Of a DNA stretch of 16,565 bases, positions 1 to 7,044 are shown piece after piece (within the stretch, counting starts at the first letter, position 1; each line of letters opens with the position of its first letter). A model generated the notes under the pieces. That model saw nothing but the letters and a program-made list of their open reading frames with translations, was not told where the DNA came from and made no database searches. Source of the stretch: Flavobacteriaceae bacterium UBA2765 (GTDB lineage Bacteria; Bacteroidota; Bacteroidia; Flavobacteriales; Flavobacteriaceae); the NCBI GenBank assembly GCA_002352665.1, contig DEIV01000032.1, positions 1-16,565 on the forward strand, in the 5' to 3' direction. The position numbers and the translations under genes are program-made.

Positions 1-40
1 CAGATCCTGACACGATCCCGATAGTTATCGAGACAGGATG
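1..40. repeat. Composite intergenic inverted repeat upstream of etfA
   Basis: Outer arms ATCCTG (4-9) and CAGGAT (34-39) are perfect complements. They enclose an inner hairpin with arms CGATA (19-23) and TATCG (26-30). The inner part, ATCCCGATAG followed by two bases and ATCG, closely matches the palindrome inside the folK gene at 11342-11361 (about 16 of 20 positions), so the two look like one family. The outer part resembles TCAGGATCT-type dispersed intergenic elements that I recall from Bacteroidota genomes. It sits just before etfA, probably between etfB (outside the window) and etfA. Its function is unknown; an mRNA-stability or processing role is only a guess. Confidence 0.55.
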
Positions 41-54
41 AAAAACTAAAATAT

Positions 55-1023
55 ATGTCAGTATTAGTATTCGCAGAATCACCTGAAGGAAAATTTAAAA
101 AAATAGCCCACGAAGCAGTTTCATATGGTAAAAAAGTTGCCGAGCAATTAAGTACTACATTAAGTGTACTTACTATAAATGCAGATGATGTTTCTTCATT
201 AGCAAACTATGGAGCTGAAAAAATAATTAAAGTACAAAACGACAAACTCGCCAATTTTAACGCAAAAGCATATGCTGATGTCATTTCACAATCAGCTCAT
301 AAAGAAGATGCTACGGTTGTAATTATAGATTCTAATACCAACGGCTTATATGTAGCTCCGCTGGTAGCTGTAGAATTAGAAGCGGGTTATGCATCAAATG
401 TTGTAGCGGCACCAAGTTCGATCTCTCCATTTACAGTTAAACGTAAAGCATTTTCAAATAAAGCATTCAATCTGACCGAAATAAAAACAGATAAAAAAAT
501 TATTGGCTTGGCAAAAAACTCTTACGGATTAGTTGAAAATAATAACACAGCAATAGAAGAAGATTTTACACCAACCTTAAATGATGCTGATTTTAATATC
601 AACTCCATTGCTATTGATAAAGCCCAAGGAAAAGTTACTATTGCAGATGCTGATATAGTAGTTTCAGGAGGGCGTGGACTAAAAGGTCCTGAAAATTGGG
701 GTATCATTGAAGAATTGGCTGATGTTTTAGGTGCCGCAACTGCTTGTTCAAAGCCGGTATCTGACTTAGGCTGGAGACCTCACAGCGAACATGTTGGACA
801 AACAGGTAAGCCGGTTGCCGCAAATTTATATATAGCTATAGGTATTTCTGGAGCTATTCAACACTTAGCAGGAATCAACTCTTCTAAAGTAAAAGTAGTC
901 ATCAATACAGACCCTGAAGCACCATTTTTTAAGGCAGCTGATTATGGTATTGTAGGTGATGCTTTTGACGTTGTACCAACATTAATAGAAAAGTTAAAAG
1001 AATTTAAGGCTCAAAACGCATAA
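55..1023 (+). CDS. etfA: Electron transfer flavoprotein subunit alpha
   Basis: This is the alpha subunit of the heterodimeric electron transfer flavoprotein, which takes electrons from acyl-CoA and other dehydrogenases and passes them to the quinone pool through ETF-quinone oxidoreductase in the cytoplasm. The protein has 322 aa, the normal length. The N-terminal domain (about residues 1-190) has the adenine-nucleotide-hydrolase-like fold pattern. The C-terminal FAD-binding domain shows the family signature: GGRG (205-208), GPENW after it, S/DLGWRP near 237-242, GQTGK (248-252), GISGAIQH (263-270) and INTD (283-286). The ATG at 55 follows an A-rich leader with no Shine-Dalgarno, as usual in Bacteroidota. 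etfB normally lies directly upstream and is presumably just outside the left edge. A strong terminator follows the gene, so it is the last gene of its unit. Confidence 0.97.
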   Translation: MSVLVFAESPEGKFKKIAHEAVSYGKKVAEQLSTTLSVLTINADDVSSLANYGAEKIIKVQNDKLANFNAKAYADVISQSAHKEDATVVIIDSNTNGLYVAPLVAVELEAGYASNVVAAPSSISPFTVKRKAFSNKAFNLTEIKTDKKIIGLAKNSYGLVENNNTAIEEDFTPTLNDADFNINSIAIDKAQGKVTIADADIVVSGGRGLKGPENWGIIEELADVLGAATACSKPVSDLGWRPHSEHVGQTGKPVAANLYIAIGISGAIQHLAGINSSKVKVVINTDPEAPFFKAADYGIVGDAFDVVPTLIEKLKEFKAQNA

Positions 1024-1049
1024 TTTTACTAAATTGTGCCTCTTAAAGG

Positions 1050-1095
1050 CTGTCTAATTAATTGGATAAAAAGTCCTTTATTAGACAGTTTTTTT
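1050..1095 (+). terminator. Intrinsic terminator of the etf unit
   Basis: A 9-bp perfect stem (CTGTCTAAT at 1050-1058 with ATTAGACAG at 1080-1088) is followed at once by seven T residues (1089-1095). A short inner pairing, GGA (1064-1066) with TCC (1074-1076), is possible in the loop. This ends the etfA transcript. It also shows that the longer open frame beginning at 1036 cannot be the real start of the next gene. Confidence 0.88.
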
Positions 1096-1107
1096 ATATA
1101 TTTAACT

Positions 1108-1707
1108 ATGAGTTTAGTCCGCCTTAACATAAAAGGTATTTCATACAGCCAAACACAAAGTGGTGCTTACGCGTTGGTTTTAAGTGAAGTAGATGGTGAA
1201 CGTACATTGCCAATTATTATAGGTGCTTTTGAAGCACAATCTATTGCTATTGCATTAGAAAAAGAAATAAAACCACCCAGACCGCTTACACATGATCTGT
1301 TTAAAACTTTCTCTGACAGGTTTAATATCAAAGTAAAACAAGTTATCATTCATAAATTGGTGGATGGCGTATTTTATTCAAGTTTAATATGCGAACGTGA
1401 TAAAATTGAAGAAATTATTGACGCTAGAACTTCTGATGCTATTGCTTTAGCTACACGTTTTAATGCCCCTATATTTACTTATGAAAATATACTAGACAAA
1501 GCTGGTATCTTCTTAAAAATAAAGGAAGATTCTAAATTAACACAGGCTAAAATTGAAGTAGAAGAATTGTCAATGGATTTTACAGAAGACACTTCTTTAA
1601 AAGAAGTTTCCATTCAAGATCTTAATAATCAATTGAATGAGGCCGTTGCCGATGAAGATTATGAATTGGCAGCCAAATTAAGAGATGAGATTTCTAAAAG
1701 ACAATAA
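1108..1707 (+). CDS. Bifunctional nuclease family protein (DUF151) with C-terminal UVR motif
   Basis: The protein has 199 aa from the ATG at 1108. The frame is open back to 1036, but that stretch lies in the etf terminator, and the family begins at residue 1 with a strand like SLVRLNIKGISYS. The DUF151 / bifunctional nuclease domain covers about residues 1-135, with the conserved LPIIIGAFEAQSIA (34-47), RPLTHDL (58-64) and DARTSDAIALATR (105-117). Relatives include a Thermotoga structural-genomics protein and plant BBD nucleases with reported DNase and RNase activity; the bacterial role is not well defined. Residues 165-198 form a UvrB/UvrC (UVR) motif with DEDYELAAKLRDEI, a helical hairpin used for protein contacts in UvrB, UvrC and Clp adaptors. 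The nucleoside transporter starts 19 nt after the stop, so the two are probably co-transcribed, which could link nucleic acid turnover to nucleoside uptake (inference). Confidence 0.92.
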   Translation: MSLVRLNIKGISYSQTQSGAYALVLSEVDGERTLPIIIGAFEAQSIAIALEKEIKPPRPLTHDLFKTFSDRFNIKVKQVIIHKLVDGVFYSSLICERDKIEEIIDARTSDAIALATRFNAPIFTYENILDKAGIFLKIKEDSKLTQAKIEVEELSMDFTEDTSLKEVSIQDLNNQLNEAVADEDYELAAKLRDEISKRQ

Positions 1708-1726
1708 TCAACCAACCCCATTTACT

Positions 1727-3472
1727 ATGCGAACACTGTTTTTTTTTGTAATTGCCTTATTTAGTCTTCACTTTATAACTGCTCAGGAAATTGAAAAAAA
1801 ATGGCAAATTACATCAGTTGAAAACAGTCAAAACCAATCGCCTTTAGAAATCAAACCGGATGACTTTTTATCGCTAAAAAAAGGTGAATTTAATTTTAAA
1901 TTAGCTTCTAAAACCTCAACAGGAGATTATATTCATCAAAATAACCTGTTGGTTTTTTATTATAATACGCCTCAAGATACCATTCGTAAATATAAAATAA
2001 GTGCTTTAACAGATTCTACATTTGTCATGAAAGAAAAGGGTGTGGTTTATCATTTTATTGCTGCGAAAAATGAGAACAAAGCCACGGCCTTATCAACAAC
2101 ATCAAATGATACGATCATTCCAAGTCAAGGATTCTCTCTACACTCTTTATGGAGAGGTGTTCTAGGCATGATCACATTAATTTTTATCGCTTTTTTATTT
2201 AGCAGTAACAAAAAAGCCATCAATTGGAGAACTGTAGGAATAGGCTTAGCGTTTCAACTTCTAATTGCCTTTGGTGTTTTAAAAGTTCCATTTATACAAA
2301 AGGGCTTTGATTTTGTAGGTCAAGTCTTTGTGAGTATTCTAGATTTTACACGTGCCGGTAGTAAATTTTTATTTGAAGGGTTGGTGGTTGATATGGATAC
2401 CTTTGGGTTTATTTTTGCCTTTCAAGTATTGCCTACTATTATTTTCTTTTCTGCACTAACATCTGTATTATTCTATTTAGGTATTATTCAAAAAGCAGTA
2501 AAATTTATGGCTATGCTATTGACCAAAGCATTGGGTATTTCTGGTGCTGAAAGTTTATCTGTTGCAGGTAATATTTTTCTAGGTCAAACTGAGGCTCCAT
2601 TACTTATAAAAGCCTATTTAGAGAAAATGAACAAGTCAGAAATGTTATTGGTAATGATTGGTGGCATGGCTACCGTTGCCGGAGCTGTGCTGGCTGCGTA
2701 TATAGGTTTTTTAGGTGGTGATGATCCGGCATTAAGACTAATTTATGCCAAACACCTTTTAGCTGCCTCCGTAATGGCAGCACCAGGAGCAATTGTAGTT
2801 TCTAAAATTCTTTATCCTCAGACAGAAACTGTAAATACTGATGTACAAGTTTCTTCAGAAAAAATAGGTTCAAATATTCTAGATGCTATTGCCAATGGAA
2901 CTACTGAAGGTTTACGTTTAGCGGTAAATGTTGGTGCTATGCTACTGGTATTTGTTGCTTTTATTGCTATGGTAAACGGAATTTTAGGTAGTATGGCCAG
3001 TTTTGACGGTTTTATTATAGAGTCACTAAATATACATTGGCAATTTACTTCTCTTAATGAAATTATTGCCAACAATACACCTTATGATAGTTTATCATTA
3101 GAATTTATTCTGGGTTATATTTTCGCTCCTTTAATGTGGATGATTGGAGTTGCTAAGGAAGATATGGCACTTATGGGGCAACTATTAGGTATCAAATTAG
3201 CTGCCAGTGAATTTGTAGGCTATATACAGTTGGCCGACTTAAAAAATGTAGCAAACGCCACACACCTAAGTTACCAAAAATCTATAATTATGGCGACTTA
3301 TATGTTATGCGGATTTGCAAATTTTGCGTCTATAGGCATTCAAATTGGAGGTATCGGATCATTGGCTCCGGGTCAAAGAAAAACCTTATCAGAATTTGGT
3401 ATGAAAGCACTAATTGGTGGTTCAATTGCCTCATTAATTTCTGCCACCATTGCCGGAATGATCATTGGGTAA
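1727..3472 (+). CDS. Concentrative nucleoside transporter (CNT/NupC family) with extra N-terminal secreted domain
   Basis: This is a cation-coupled nucleoside importer of the inner membrane. I chose the ATG at 1727 (581 aa) because it starts a clean signal peptide ending in ITAQ (near residue 20); the open frame reaches back to 1685 inside the preceding gene. Residues 21 to about 115 form a non-membrane beta-rich segment with the look of a small lipocalin-like domain (WQI, GEFNFKL, SGDY, LLVFYY, DSTFVMKEKGVVYHF). The CNT core starts near residue 141 and has many hydrophobic segments. It carries the diagnostic SLSVAGNIFLGQTEAPLL (276-293) and, near the C terminus, CGFANFASIGIQIGG. The GQTEAPLL wording is closer to animal CNTs than to the GQSE form of Vibrio CNT. 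Typical NupC proteins have about 400 aa, so the N-terminal 140 residues are additional. Specificity cannot be read from the sequence. Confidence 0.92.
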   Translation: MRTLFFFVIALFSLHFITAQEIEKKWQITSVENSQNQSPLEIKPDDFLSLKKGEFNFKLASKTSTGDYIHQNNLLVFYYNTPQDTIRKYKISALTDSTFVMKEKGVVYHFIAAKNENKATALSTTSNDTIIPSQGFSLHSLWRGVLGMITLIFIAFLFSSNKKAINWRTVGIGLAFQLLIAFGVLKVPFIQKGFDFVGQVFVSILDFTRAGSKFLFEGLVVDMDTFGFIFAFQVLPTIIFFSALTSVLFYLGIIQKAVKFMAMLLTKALGISGAESLSVAGNIFLGQTEAPLLIKAYLEKMNKSEMLLVMIGGMATVAGAVLAAYIGFLGGDDPALRLIYAKHLLAASVMAAPGAIVVSKILYPQTETVNTDVQVSSEKIGSNILDAIANGTTEGLRLAVNVGAMLLVFVAFIAMVNGILGSMASFDGFIIESLNIHWQFTSLNEIIANNTPYDSLSLEFILGYIFAPLMWMIGVAKEDMALMGQLLGIKLAASEFVGYIQLADLKNVANATHLSYQKSIIMATYMLCGFANFASIGIQIGGIGSLAPGQRKTLSEFGMKALIGGSIASLISATIAGMIIG

Positions 3473-3473
3473 A

Positions 3474-3503
3474 TTGACTTTTATTGAAAATTTAATACTT
3501 TTG
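3474..3503 (+). promoter_or_regulatory. Bacteroidota sigma-A-type promoter for the beta-helix gene
   Basis: TTG (3474-3476), a 19-nt spacer, then TACTTTTG (3496-3503) match the Bacteroidota consensus TTG / TAnnTTTG exactly. It begins two bases after the transporter stop codon. It predicts a transcript start near 3510 and a leader of about 50 nt. This is the best promoter match in the window. Confidence 0.7.
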
Positions 3504-3562
3504 TAATGAAATTAGAAATCAGCCCAACAAAAATTGATTGATATTTTAATTTAACATAAGCG

Positions 3563-5185
3563 ATGAAAAAAGTCCATTATTTTTCTACTATCTTAATTTT
3601 TATAATTTCTTTTGGCCTTCAAGCAACTACCTATTATGTTTCAAAAAACGGCGATGATAATAATTCTGGAACTTCAGAAAACATGGCATGGAAGACTATT
3701 AACAAAGCAGCAAATACGCTTGAAGCTAGAGATGAAGTTGTTATTTTAGACGGCACCTATGAGGAACAAGTTATTCCTAAAAATTCTGGAAGTACCCGTA
3801 AGTATATTATTTACAGAGCAAAAAATAAAGGCAAGGTAATCATTGATGGAACAAACGTAACTATTAATGATGGTCATTCTGCTCTTTTTCTTATTGATGG
3901 TAAGAGCTATATAAAGGTTATAGGTATTTCTGTAAGAAATATTGGAACAACCTATAACCTGTCATATGACCAAGCCGGTTTTATGATAGAAAATTCAAAT
4001 AATATTCAAATAAAAGATTGTGCCACTTTCAATACATTCTCCTCGGGAATTATCGCTTTGAATAGCCATCAGCTAATTATCGACAATAATAAAATTAGAA
4101 AAGCCTGCAATGGCGGAGAGCAAGAATGCATCAGCATTACGGATGGGTCTTATAATTTTGAAGTGATGAACAATGAGGTTTTTGACGGTGGTTCAGGACT
4201 CAATGGAGGCGAAGGTATTGACATAAAACAAGGAGCTCATGATGGAAAAGTACATCATAATTATGTATATGGTTTACCTAAACGTTTAGGTATTTATATA
4301 GATGCTTATGAAGAACACACCTATAATATTGATGTTTACCAAAATACTGTTCGAGATTGTTATGATGGTGGTTTTGCATTATCTGCTGAAGCTGGAGGTT
4401 TACTAGAAAATATTAATATATATAACAATATTGCTTACCATAATATGACCTTTGGAATTATAATATCAAATTGGGATATGGCAATTACCAACTCTCATCC
4501 TATGAAAAACATAACCATTATAAATAATACTTTTTATAACAATAAGTGGTCTGGAGAAGATTGGGGAGGAGGAATTATTATCGAGAATAAAAAACCAGAT
4601 GGTCTATTAATACGTAATAATATCTGTAGTGAAAATTTAGAACAAATACTGGTTGAAGGTTCTGTAGATATGACAAAAGTAGAAATAGAGCATAATCTTG
4701 TTTTTGGAATTCAAACAGATGCTTTATCAAATACAAATATTGAAGAGGATCCAGTGTTTGTCAATGCTAATTTGGATAATTTTCATTTACAAGAGTCATC
4801 AAAAGCTATTGATAAAGGTATAGCTACAAATGCTCCTGATACAGATTTTGAAGGTAATAAGAGACCCGTAAATGACAAATGGGATATTGGGGCATTTGAA
4901 TATGATAGCACTTTGGCAAATGATGAATATAATTTTTCTCTTAATAAAGCCATTGTGTATCCTAATCCATTCACTGATAAAGCTATTATTAAAATTAATA
5001 ATAATGAAAATTTAGTCTATACCTTAAAATTATATAATAGTTATGGGCAAATAGTAAAAACCATTTCTAACATATCAGGGTCTCAAGTAAAAATGAATCG
5101 CGGAAGTTTAAACAAAGGTGTTTATTTCTTCCGAATTCTTTATGGAGGGAAATCGCATGCTGAAGGAAAATTAATGATTAAATAA
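3563..5185 (+). CDS. Secreted right-handed beta-helix protein with T9SS type A sorting domain
   Basis: The protein has 540 aa and is predicted to be exported by the Sec pathway, then by the type IX secretion system to the cell surface or medium. Residues 1-21 are a signal peptide ending in LQA. TTYYVSKNGDDNNSGTS (22-38) and WKTINKAA are the opening of DUF1565/pectate-lyase-like beta-helix proteins. Residues 90-390 hold repeated coils with N/I/D ladders (for example NSNNIQIKDC, NINIYNNI, NITIINNTFYNN), as in parallel beta-helix polysaccharide lyases. Residues 395-447 (DPVFV, LQESSKAIDKG, DFEGNKRP, DIGAFEY) match the choice-of-anchor-Q closing segment. Residues 460-540 are the sorting domain, with YPNPF (466-470) and the terminal GVYFFRI and KLMIK. 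No catalytic residues can be assigned, so lyase activity is plausible but unproven. The gene has its own promoter and terminator. Confidence 0.9.
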   Translation: MKKVHYFSTILIFIISFGLQATTYYVSKNGDDNNSGTSENMAWKTINKAANTLEARDEVVILDGTYEEQVIPKNSGSTRKYIIYRAKNKGKVIIDGTNVTINDGHSALFLIDGKSYIKVIGISVRNIGTTYNLSYDQAGFMIENSNNIQIKDCATFNTFSSGIIALNSHQLIIDNNKIRKACNGGEQECISITDGSYNFEVMNNEVFDGGSGLNGGEGIDIKQGAHDGKVHHNYVYGLPKRLGIYIDAYEEHTYNIDVYQNTVRDCYDGGFALSAEAGGLLENINIYNNIAYHNMTFGIIISNWDMAITNSHPMKNITIINNTFYNNKWSGEDWGGGIIIENKKPDGLLIRNNICSENLEQILVEGSVDMTKVEIEHNLVFGIQTDALSNTNIEEDPVFVNANLDNFHLQESSKAIDKGIATNAPDTDFEGNKRPVNDKWDIGAFEYDSTLANDEYNFSLNKAIVYPNPFTDKAIIKINNNENLVYTLKLYNSYGQIVKTISNISGSQVKMNRGSLNKGVYFFRILYGGKSHAEGKLMIK

Positions 5186-5225
5186 TGAAATTATTTTTCA
5201 GTTAATAACCTATTGATAAATTAAA

Positions 5226-5258
5226 GGTTTCTTATTTTTATAATAAACCGCTTTTTTT
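5226..5258 (+). terminator. Intrinsic terminator after the beta-helix gene
   Basis: GGTTT (5226-5230) pairs with AAACC (5245-5249). After a one-base mismatch, TTAT (5232-5235) pairs with ATAA (5240-5243) around a TTTT loop. A run of seven T residues (5252-5258) follows. It lies 40 nt after the stop codon at 5185. Confidence 0.75.
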
Positions 5259-5272
5259 ATTTTTGTACTTAA

Positions 5273-5300
5273 GTCATGTTGAATTTGTTTCAGCATCTCA
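5273..5300 (+). repeat. Dispersed TCAG-type intergenic element in the thyA leader
   Basis: The segment starting GTCATGTTGAA and ending TTTCAGCATCTCA closely fits a degenerate inverted-repeat element that I recall as common between genes in Bacteroidota (pattern GTCATnCTGAACTTGTTTCAGnATCTCA). The arms ATGTTGAA (5276-5283) and TTCAGCAT (5289-5296) pair with one G-T. Read as protein it gives MLNLFQHL, a typical spurious peptide, and this explains the false upstream extension of the thyA frame. Its reverse complement shares the AGATnCTGA core with the element at positions 3-10. It may also supply a weak promoter (TTG 5279-5281, 19 nt, TATTTTAT), which is only a possibility. Confidence 0.6.
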
Positions 5301-5335
5301 TATTTTATTCAACACAGCAATTAATTAAATTAAAT

Positions 5336-5353
5336 CCCTTCTTTTTGGGAAGG
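5336..5353 (+). promoter_or_regulatory. Small hairpin just upstream of the thyA start codon
   Basis: CCTTC (5337-5341) and GAAGG (5349-5353) form a 5-bp stem with a 7-nt loop, ending 9 nt before the ATG at 5363. In an mRNA this would lie at the ribosome entry site. It could modulate translation or be the remnant of a small repeat. The sequence does not decide. Confidence 0.35.
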
Positions 5354-5362
5354 TTATATAAT

Positions 5363-6217
5363 ATGAAACAATATTTAGATCTGGTTAGACATGTTTTAGA
5401 CCACGGAAATCAAAAGGGAGATCGTACAGGCACTGGTACTAAAAGCGTTTTTGGCTATCAAATGAGATTTGATTTAAGCGAAGGGTTCCCTATGGTTACC
5501 ACTAAAAAATTGCATTTGAAATCCATTATCCATGAATTATTGTGGTTTATCAATGGCGATACTAATATTAAATATTTACAGGAAAATGGTGTGCGTATTT
5601 GGAATGATTGGGCAGATGAAAATGGAGATCTAGGACCGGTTTATGGGCATCAATGGCGGAATTGGAATAGTGATGAAATAGATCAAATAACTGAAGTAAT
5701 TGCTACTTTAAAAAAGAACCCAAACAGTCGTAGAATGTTAGTTTCTGCTTGGAACCCGTCCGTTTTACCTGACACTTCAAAATCTTTTAGTGAAAATGTA
5801 GCCAATAATAAAGCTGCCTTACCACCCTGCCATGCCTTTTTTCAATTCTATGTAAGCACTCCAACTCAAGCAGAGGGAGTAAATGCTAAACCAAAGTTAT
5901 CCTTACAATTGTATCAGAGAAGTGCTGATATTTTTTTAGGCGTTCCTTTTAATATTGCCTCTTATGCCCTATTTACCATGATGGTAGCTCAGGTTTGTGG
6001 TTATGACCCCGGAGAGTTTATCCACACCTTTGGTGATGCTCATATTTACAATAACCATGTAGAGCAACTGGAATTACAACTGTCTAGGGCAATTCGACCA
6101 TTACCAAGTATAAAAATTAATCCTCAAATAAAAAATATTTTCGATTTTAAATTTGACGATTTTGAATTGGTAAATTACGATCCACATCCTCACATAAAAG
6201 GTGCTGTAGCGATCTAA
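5363..6217 (+). CDS. thyA: Thymidylate synthase
   Basis: This enzyme makes dTMP from dUMP with 5,10-methylene-tetrahydrofolate, producing dihydrofolate. The start at 5363 gives 284 aa beginning MKQYLDLVRHVLDHG, which aligns with the family's N terminus. The frame is open back to 5276, but those 29 residues are encoded by the repeat and hairpin in the leader. Visible signatures are the RTGTGTKSVFG phosphate loop (21-31), LWFINGDTN (60-68), VYGHQWRNW (93-101), NSRRMLVSAWNP (121-132), the catalytic Cys156 in LPPCHAFFQFY, and QRSADIFLGVPFNIASYA (185-202). The protein is about 20 residues longer than the E. coli enzyme because of inserts before the catalytic cysteine (PDTSKSFSENVANNKA) and after it. 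Such inserts are usual in Bacteroidota, as far as I recall. The DHFR that recycles its product is encoded 2.2 kb downstream. Confidence 0.97.
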   Translation: MKQYLDLVRHVLDHGNQKGDRTGTGTKSVFGYQMRFDLSEGFPMVTTKKLHLKSIIHELLWFINGDTNIKYLQENGVRIWNDWADENGDLGPVYGHQWRNWNSDEIDQITEVIATLKKNPNSRRMLVSAWNPSVLPDTSKSFSENVANNKAALPPCHAFFQFYVSTPTQAEGVNAKPKLSLQLYQRSADIFLGVPFNIASYALFTMMVAQVCGYDPGEFIHTFGDAHIYNNHVEQLELQLSRAIRPLPSIKINPQIKNIFDFKFDDFELVNYDPHPHIKGAVAI

Positions 6218-6263
6218 TACCATCTCTCACTTAAAATTACATTTAAATAAGAATTGGTAAATT

Positions 6264-6560
6264 TTATAATTCTAACACTGAATTTTCAGTAGAAGCATAA
6301 TCATTCCAAACATAACTATCTGCCTGGTCATCATTTAAATAGATTCCATCAACAACATATCTAAATTCGTAGGTCTTTTCCTTTTCTAAATCTAAAATGC
6401 CTTTAAAAGTACCATTTTTCAATTTTCTTAACTGTGAAACCTTAGTATCCCAATCATTAAAATCACCAACAACAGCCACTTTTTTTGCTTCTTTTGCAAG
6501 AAGTGTGAATGTTACTTTACAAATAGGCTTACTTTTTAAATATTGTTTCTTAATTGCCAT
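6264..6560 (-). CDS. Stand-alone CBM48 / AMPK-type glycogen-binding domain protein
   Basis: This 98-aa protein has no signal peptide and is cytoplasmic. It is essentially one E-set domain of the isoamylase N-terminal / AMPK-beta glycogen-binding type. The marks are VAVVGDFNDWD (28-38) with the sugar-stacking tryptophan W37, then YEFRYVVDG (64-72) followed by an acidic stretch with SYVWNDY. In branching enzymes and AMPK beta this domain binds alpha-glucans. No enzyme domain is attached and no glycogen gene is nearby, so its partner is unknown. It converges on thyA with a 46-nt gap and is divergent from the 6850 operon. Similar small proteins are common in Flavobacteriia and are usually annotated as isoamylase early set domain-containing. 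The fold is fairly certain, the ligand is inferred. Confidence 0.85.
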   Translation of the reverse strand: MAIKKQYLKSKPICKVTFTLLAKEAKKVAVVGDFNDWDTKVSQLRKLKNGTFKGILDLEKEKTYEFRYVVDGIYLNDDQADSYVWNDYASTENSVLEL

Positions 6561-6583
6561 GATTTTTGTTTTAAATTATAGTG

Positions 6584-6591
6584 TAAAGATA
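6584..6591 (-). promoter_or_regulatory. Possible -7 element for the CBM48 gene
   Basis: On the minus strand TATCTTTA matches TAnnTTTG at seven of eight positions and lies 24 nt before the start codon at 6560. No TTG is seen at the expected distance upstream, so support is weak. Confidence 0.3.
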
Positions 6592-6788
6592 GTTAAGAAA
6601 TAAAAAATTAGTAGCCCATAGTGTTATTTTAATGTTATTTTTACGAATGTGATATTTTACAAATTGATAAAAAACGAAATCCAAAAACAGTGCTATTCAA
6701 TTTTATTATTTTATCGTTTTTTTAACTACCAGAACAACTATAAATGCATTAACTTTGTATAAAGATTATAAGTTTTAGTCCAAATTAC

Positions 6789-6819
6789 TTTGATATTCCC
6801 TATTCAAAGTTTAATTTAG
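6789..6819 (+). promoter_or_regulatory. Probable promoter of the 6850-8930 operon
   Basis: TTTG (6789-6792), a 19-nt spacer and TAATTTAG (6812-6819; seven of eight to TAnnTTTG) predict a start near 6825 and a leader of about 25 nt. An alternative -7 box, TAACTTTG (6750-6757), matches fully but has no TTG upstream. The rest of the 289-nt divergent gap from 6561 to 6849 holds only AT-rich sequence; I see no RNA gene or riboswitch in it. Confidence 0.45.
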
Positions 6820-6849
6820 TATCGTATAAATAGCTAAACATCAAAAAAA

Positions 6850-7041
6850 ATGCAAAAAGAAGAATTAAAGAGAAATTTACTGGAAAGGATTCATCAAATT
6901 GAAGATGTCAACAAACTTAATGCTATACAAACCATATTAAACACTTTAGACAGTGAACAATTGAGTGTAGACGATATAAATAATGCTTTAGAAACTGAAG
7001 ATTTTTCTGGCTATATTAAAGAATGGCTAAAAAGCATGTAG
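6850..7041 (+). CDS. Small helical protein of unknown function
   Basis: This 63-aa charged protein is predicted to be mostly alpha-helical, without signal peptide or membrane segment. The first half (KEELKRNLLERIHQIEDVNKLNAIQTILNTL) is an amphipathic helix pair. The second half ends in YIKEWLKSM. The start ATG at 6850 follows an A-rich octamer, a good Bacteroidota start context. It is three nt from the next gene, so it heads a five-gene operon ending in folA. The N-terminal pattern recalls small antitoxin-like Bacteroidota proteins, but no toxin gene is adjacent and I do not assign that role. Tight spacing and a clean frame argue that it is real. Confidence 0.7.
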   Translation: MQKEELKRNLLERIHQIEDVNKLNAIQTILNTLDSEQLSVDDINNALETEDFSGYIKEWLKSM

Positions 7042-7044
7042 TCT

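Noticed and set aside
1036..1107. N-terminal extension of the DUF151 nuclease by 24 codons
   Set aside because: The stretch is the etf terminator (9-bp stem and T7), and the family begins at the ATG at 1108.
1685..1726. N-terminal extension of the nucleoside transporter overlapping the upstream gene
   Set aside because: The ATG at 1727 starts directly at a well-formed signal peptide; the extension would bury it behind a polar segment.
5258..5265. TATTTTTG as a thyA promoter -7 box
   Set aside because: It fits TAnnTTTG but starts within the terminator T tract and has no TTG at the proper distance upstream.
5276..5362. N-terminal extension of ThyA (MLNLFQHL...)
   Set aside because: It is encoded by a dispersed repeat and a leader hairpin; ThyA proteins start at the equivalent of MKQYLDL.
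6850..7041. 63-aa protein as the antitoxin of a toxin-antitoxin pair
   Set aside because: No toxin-like gene is adjacent; the next genes are TonB-C proteins with signal peptides.
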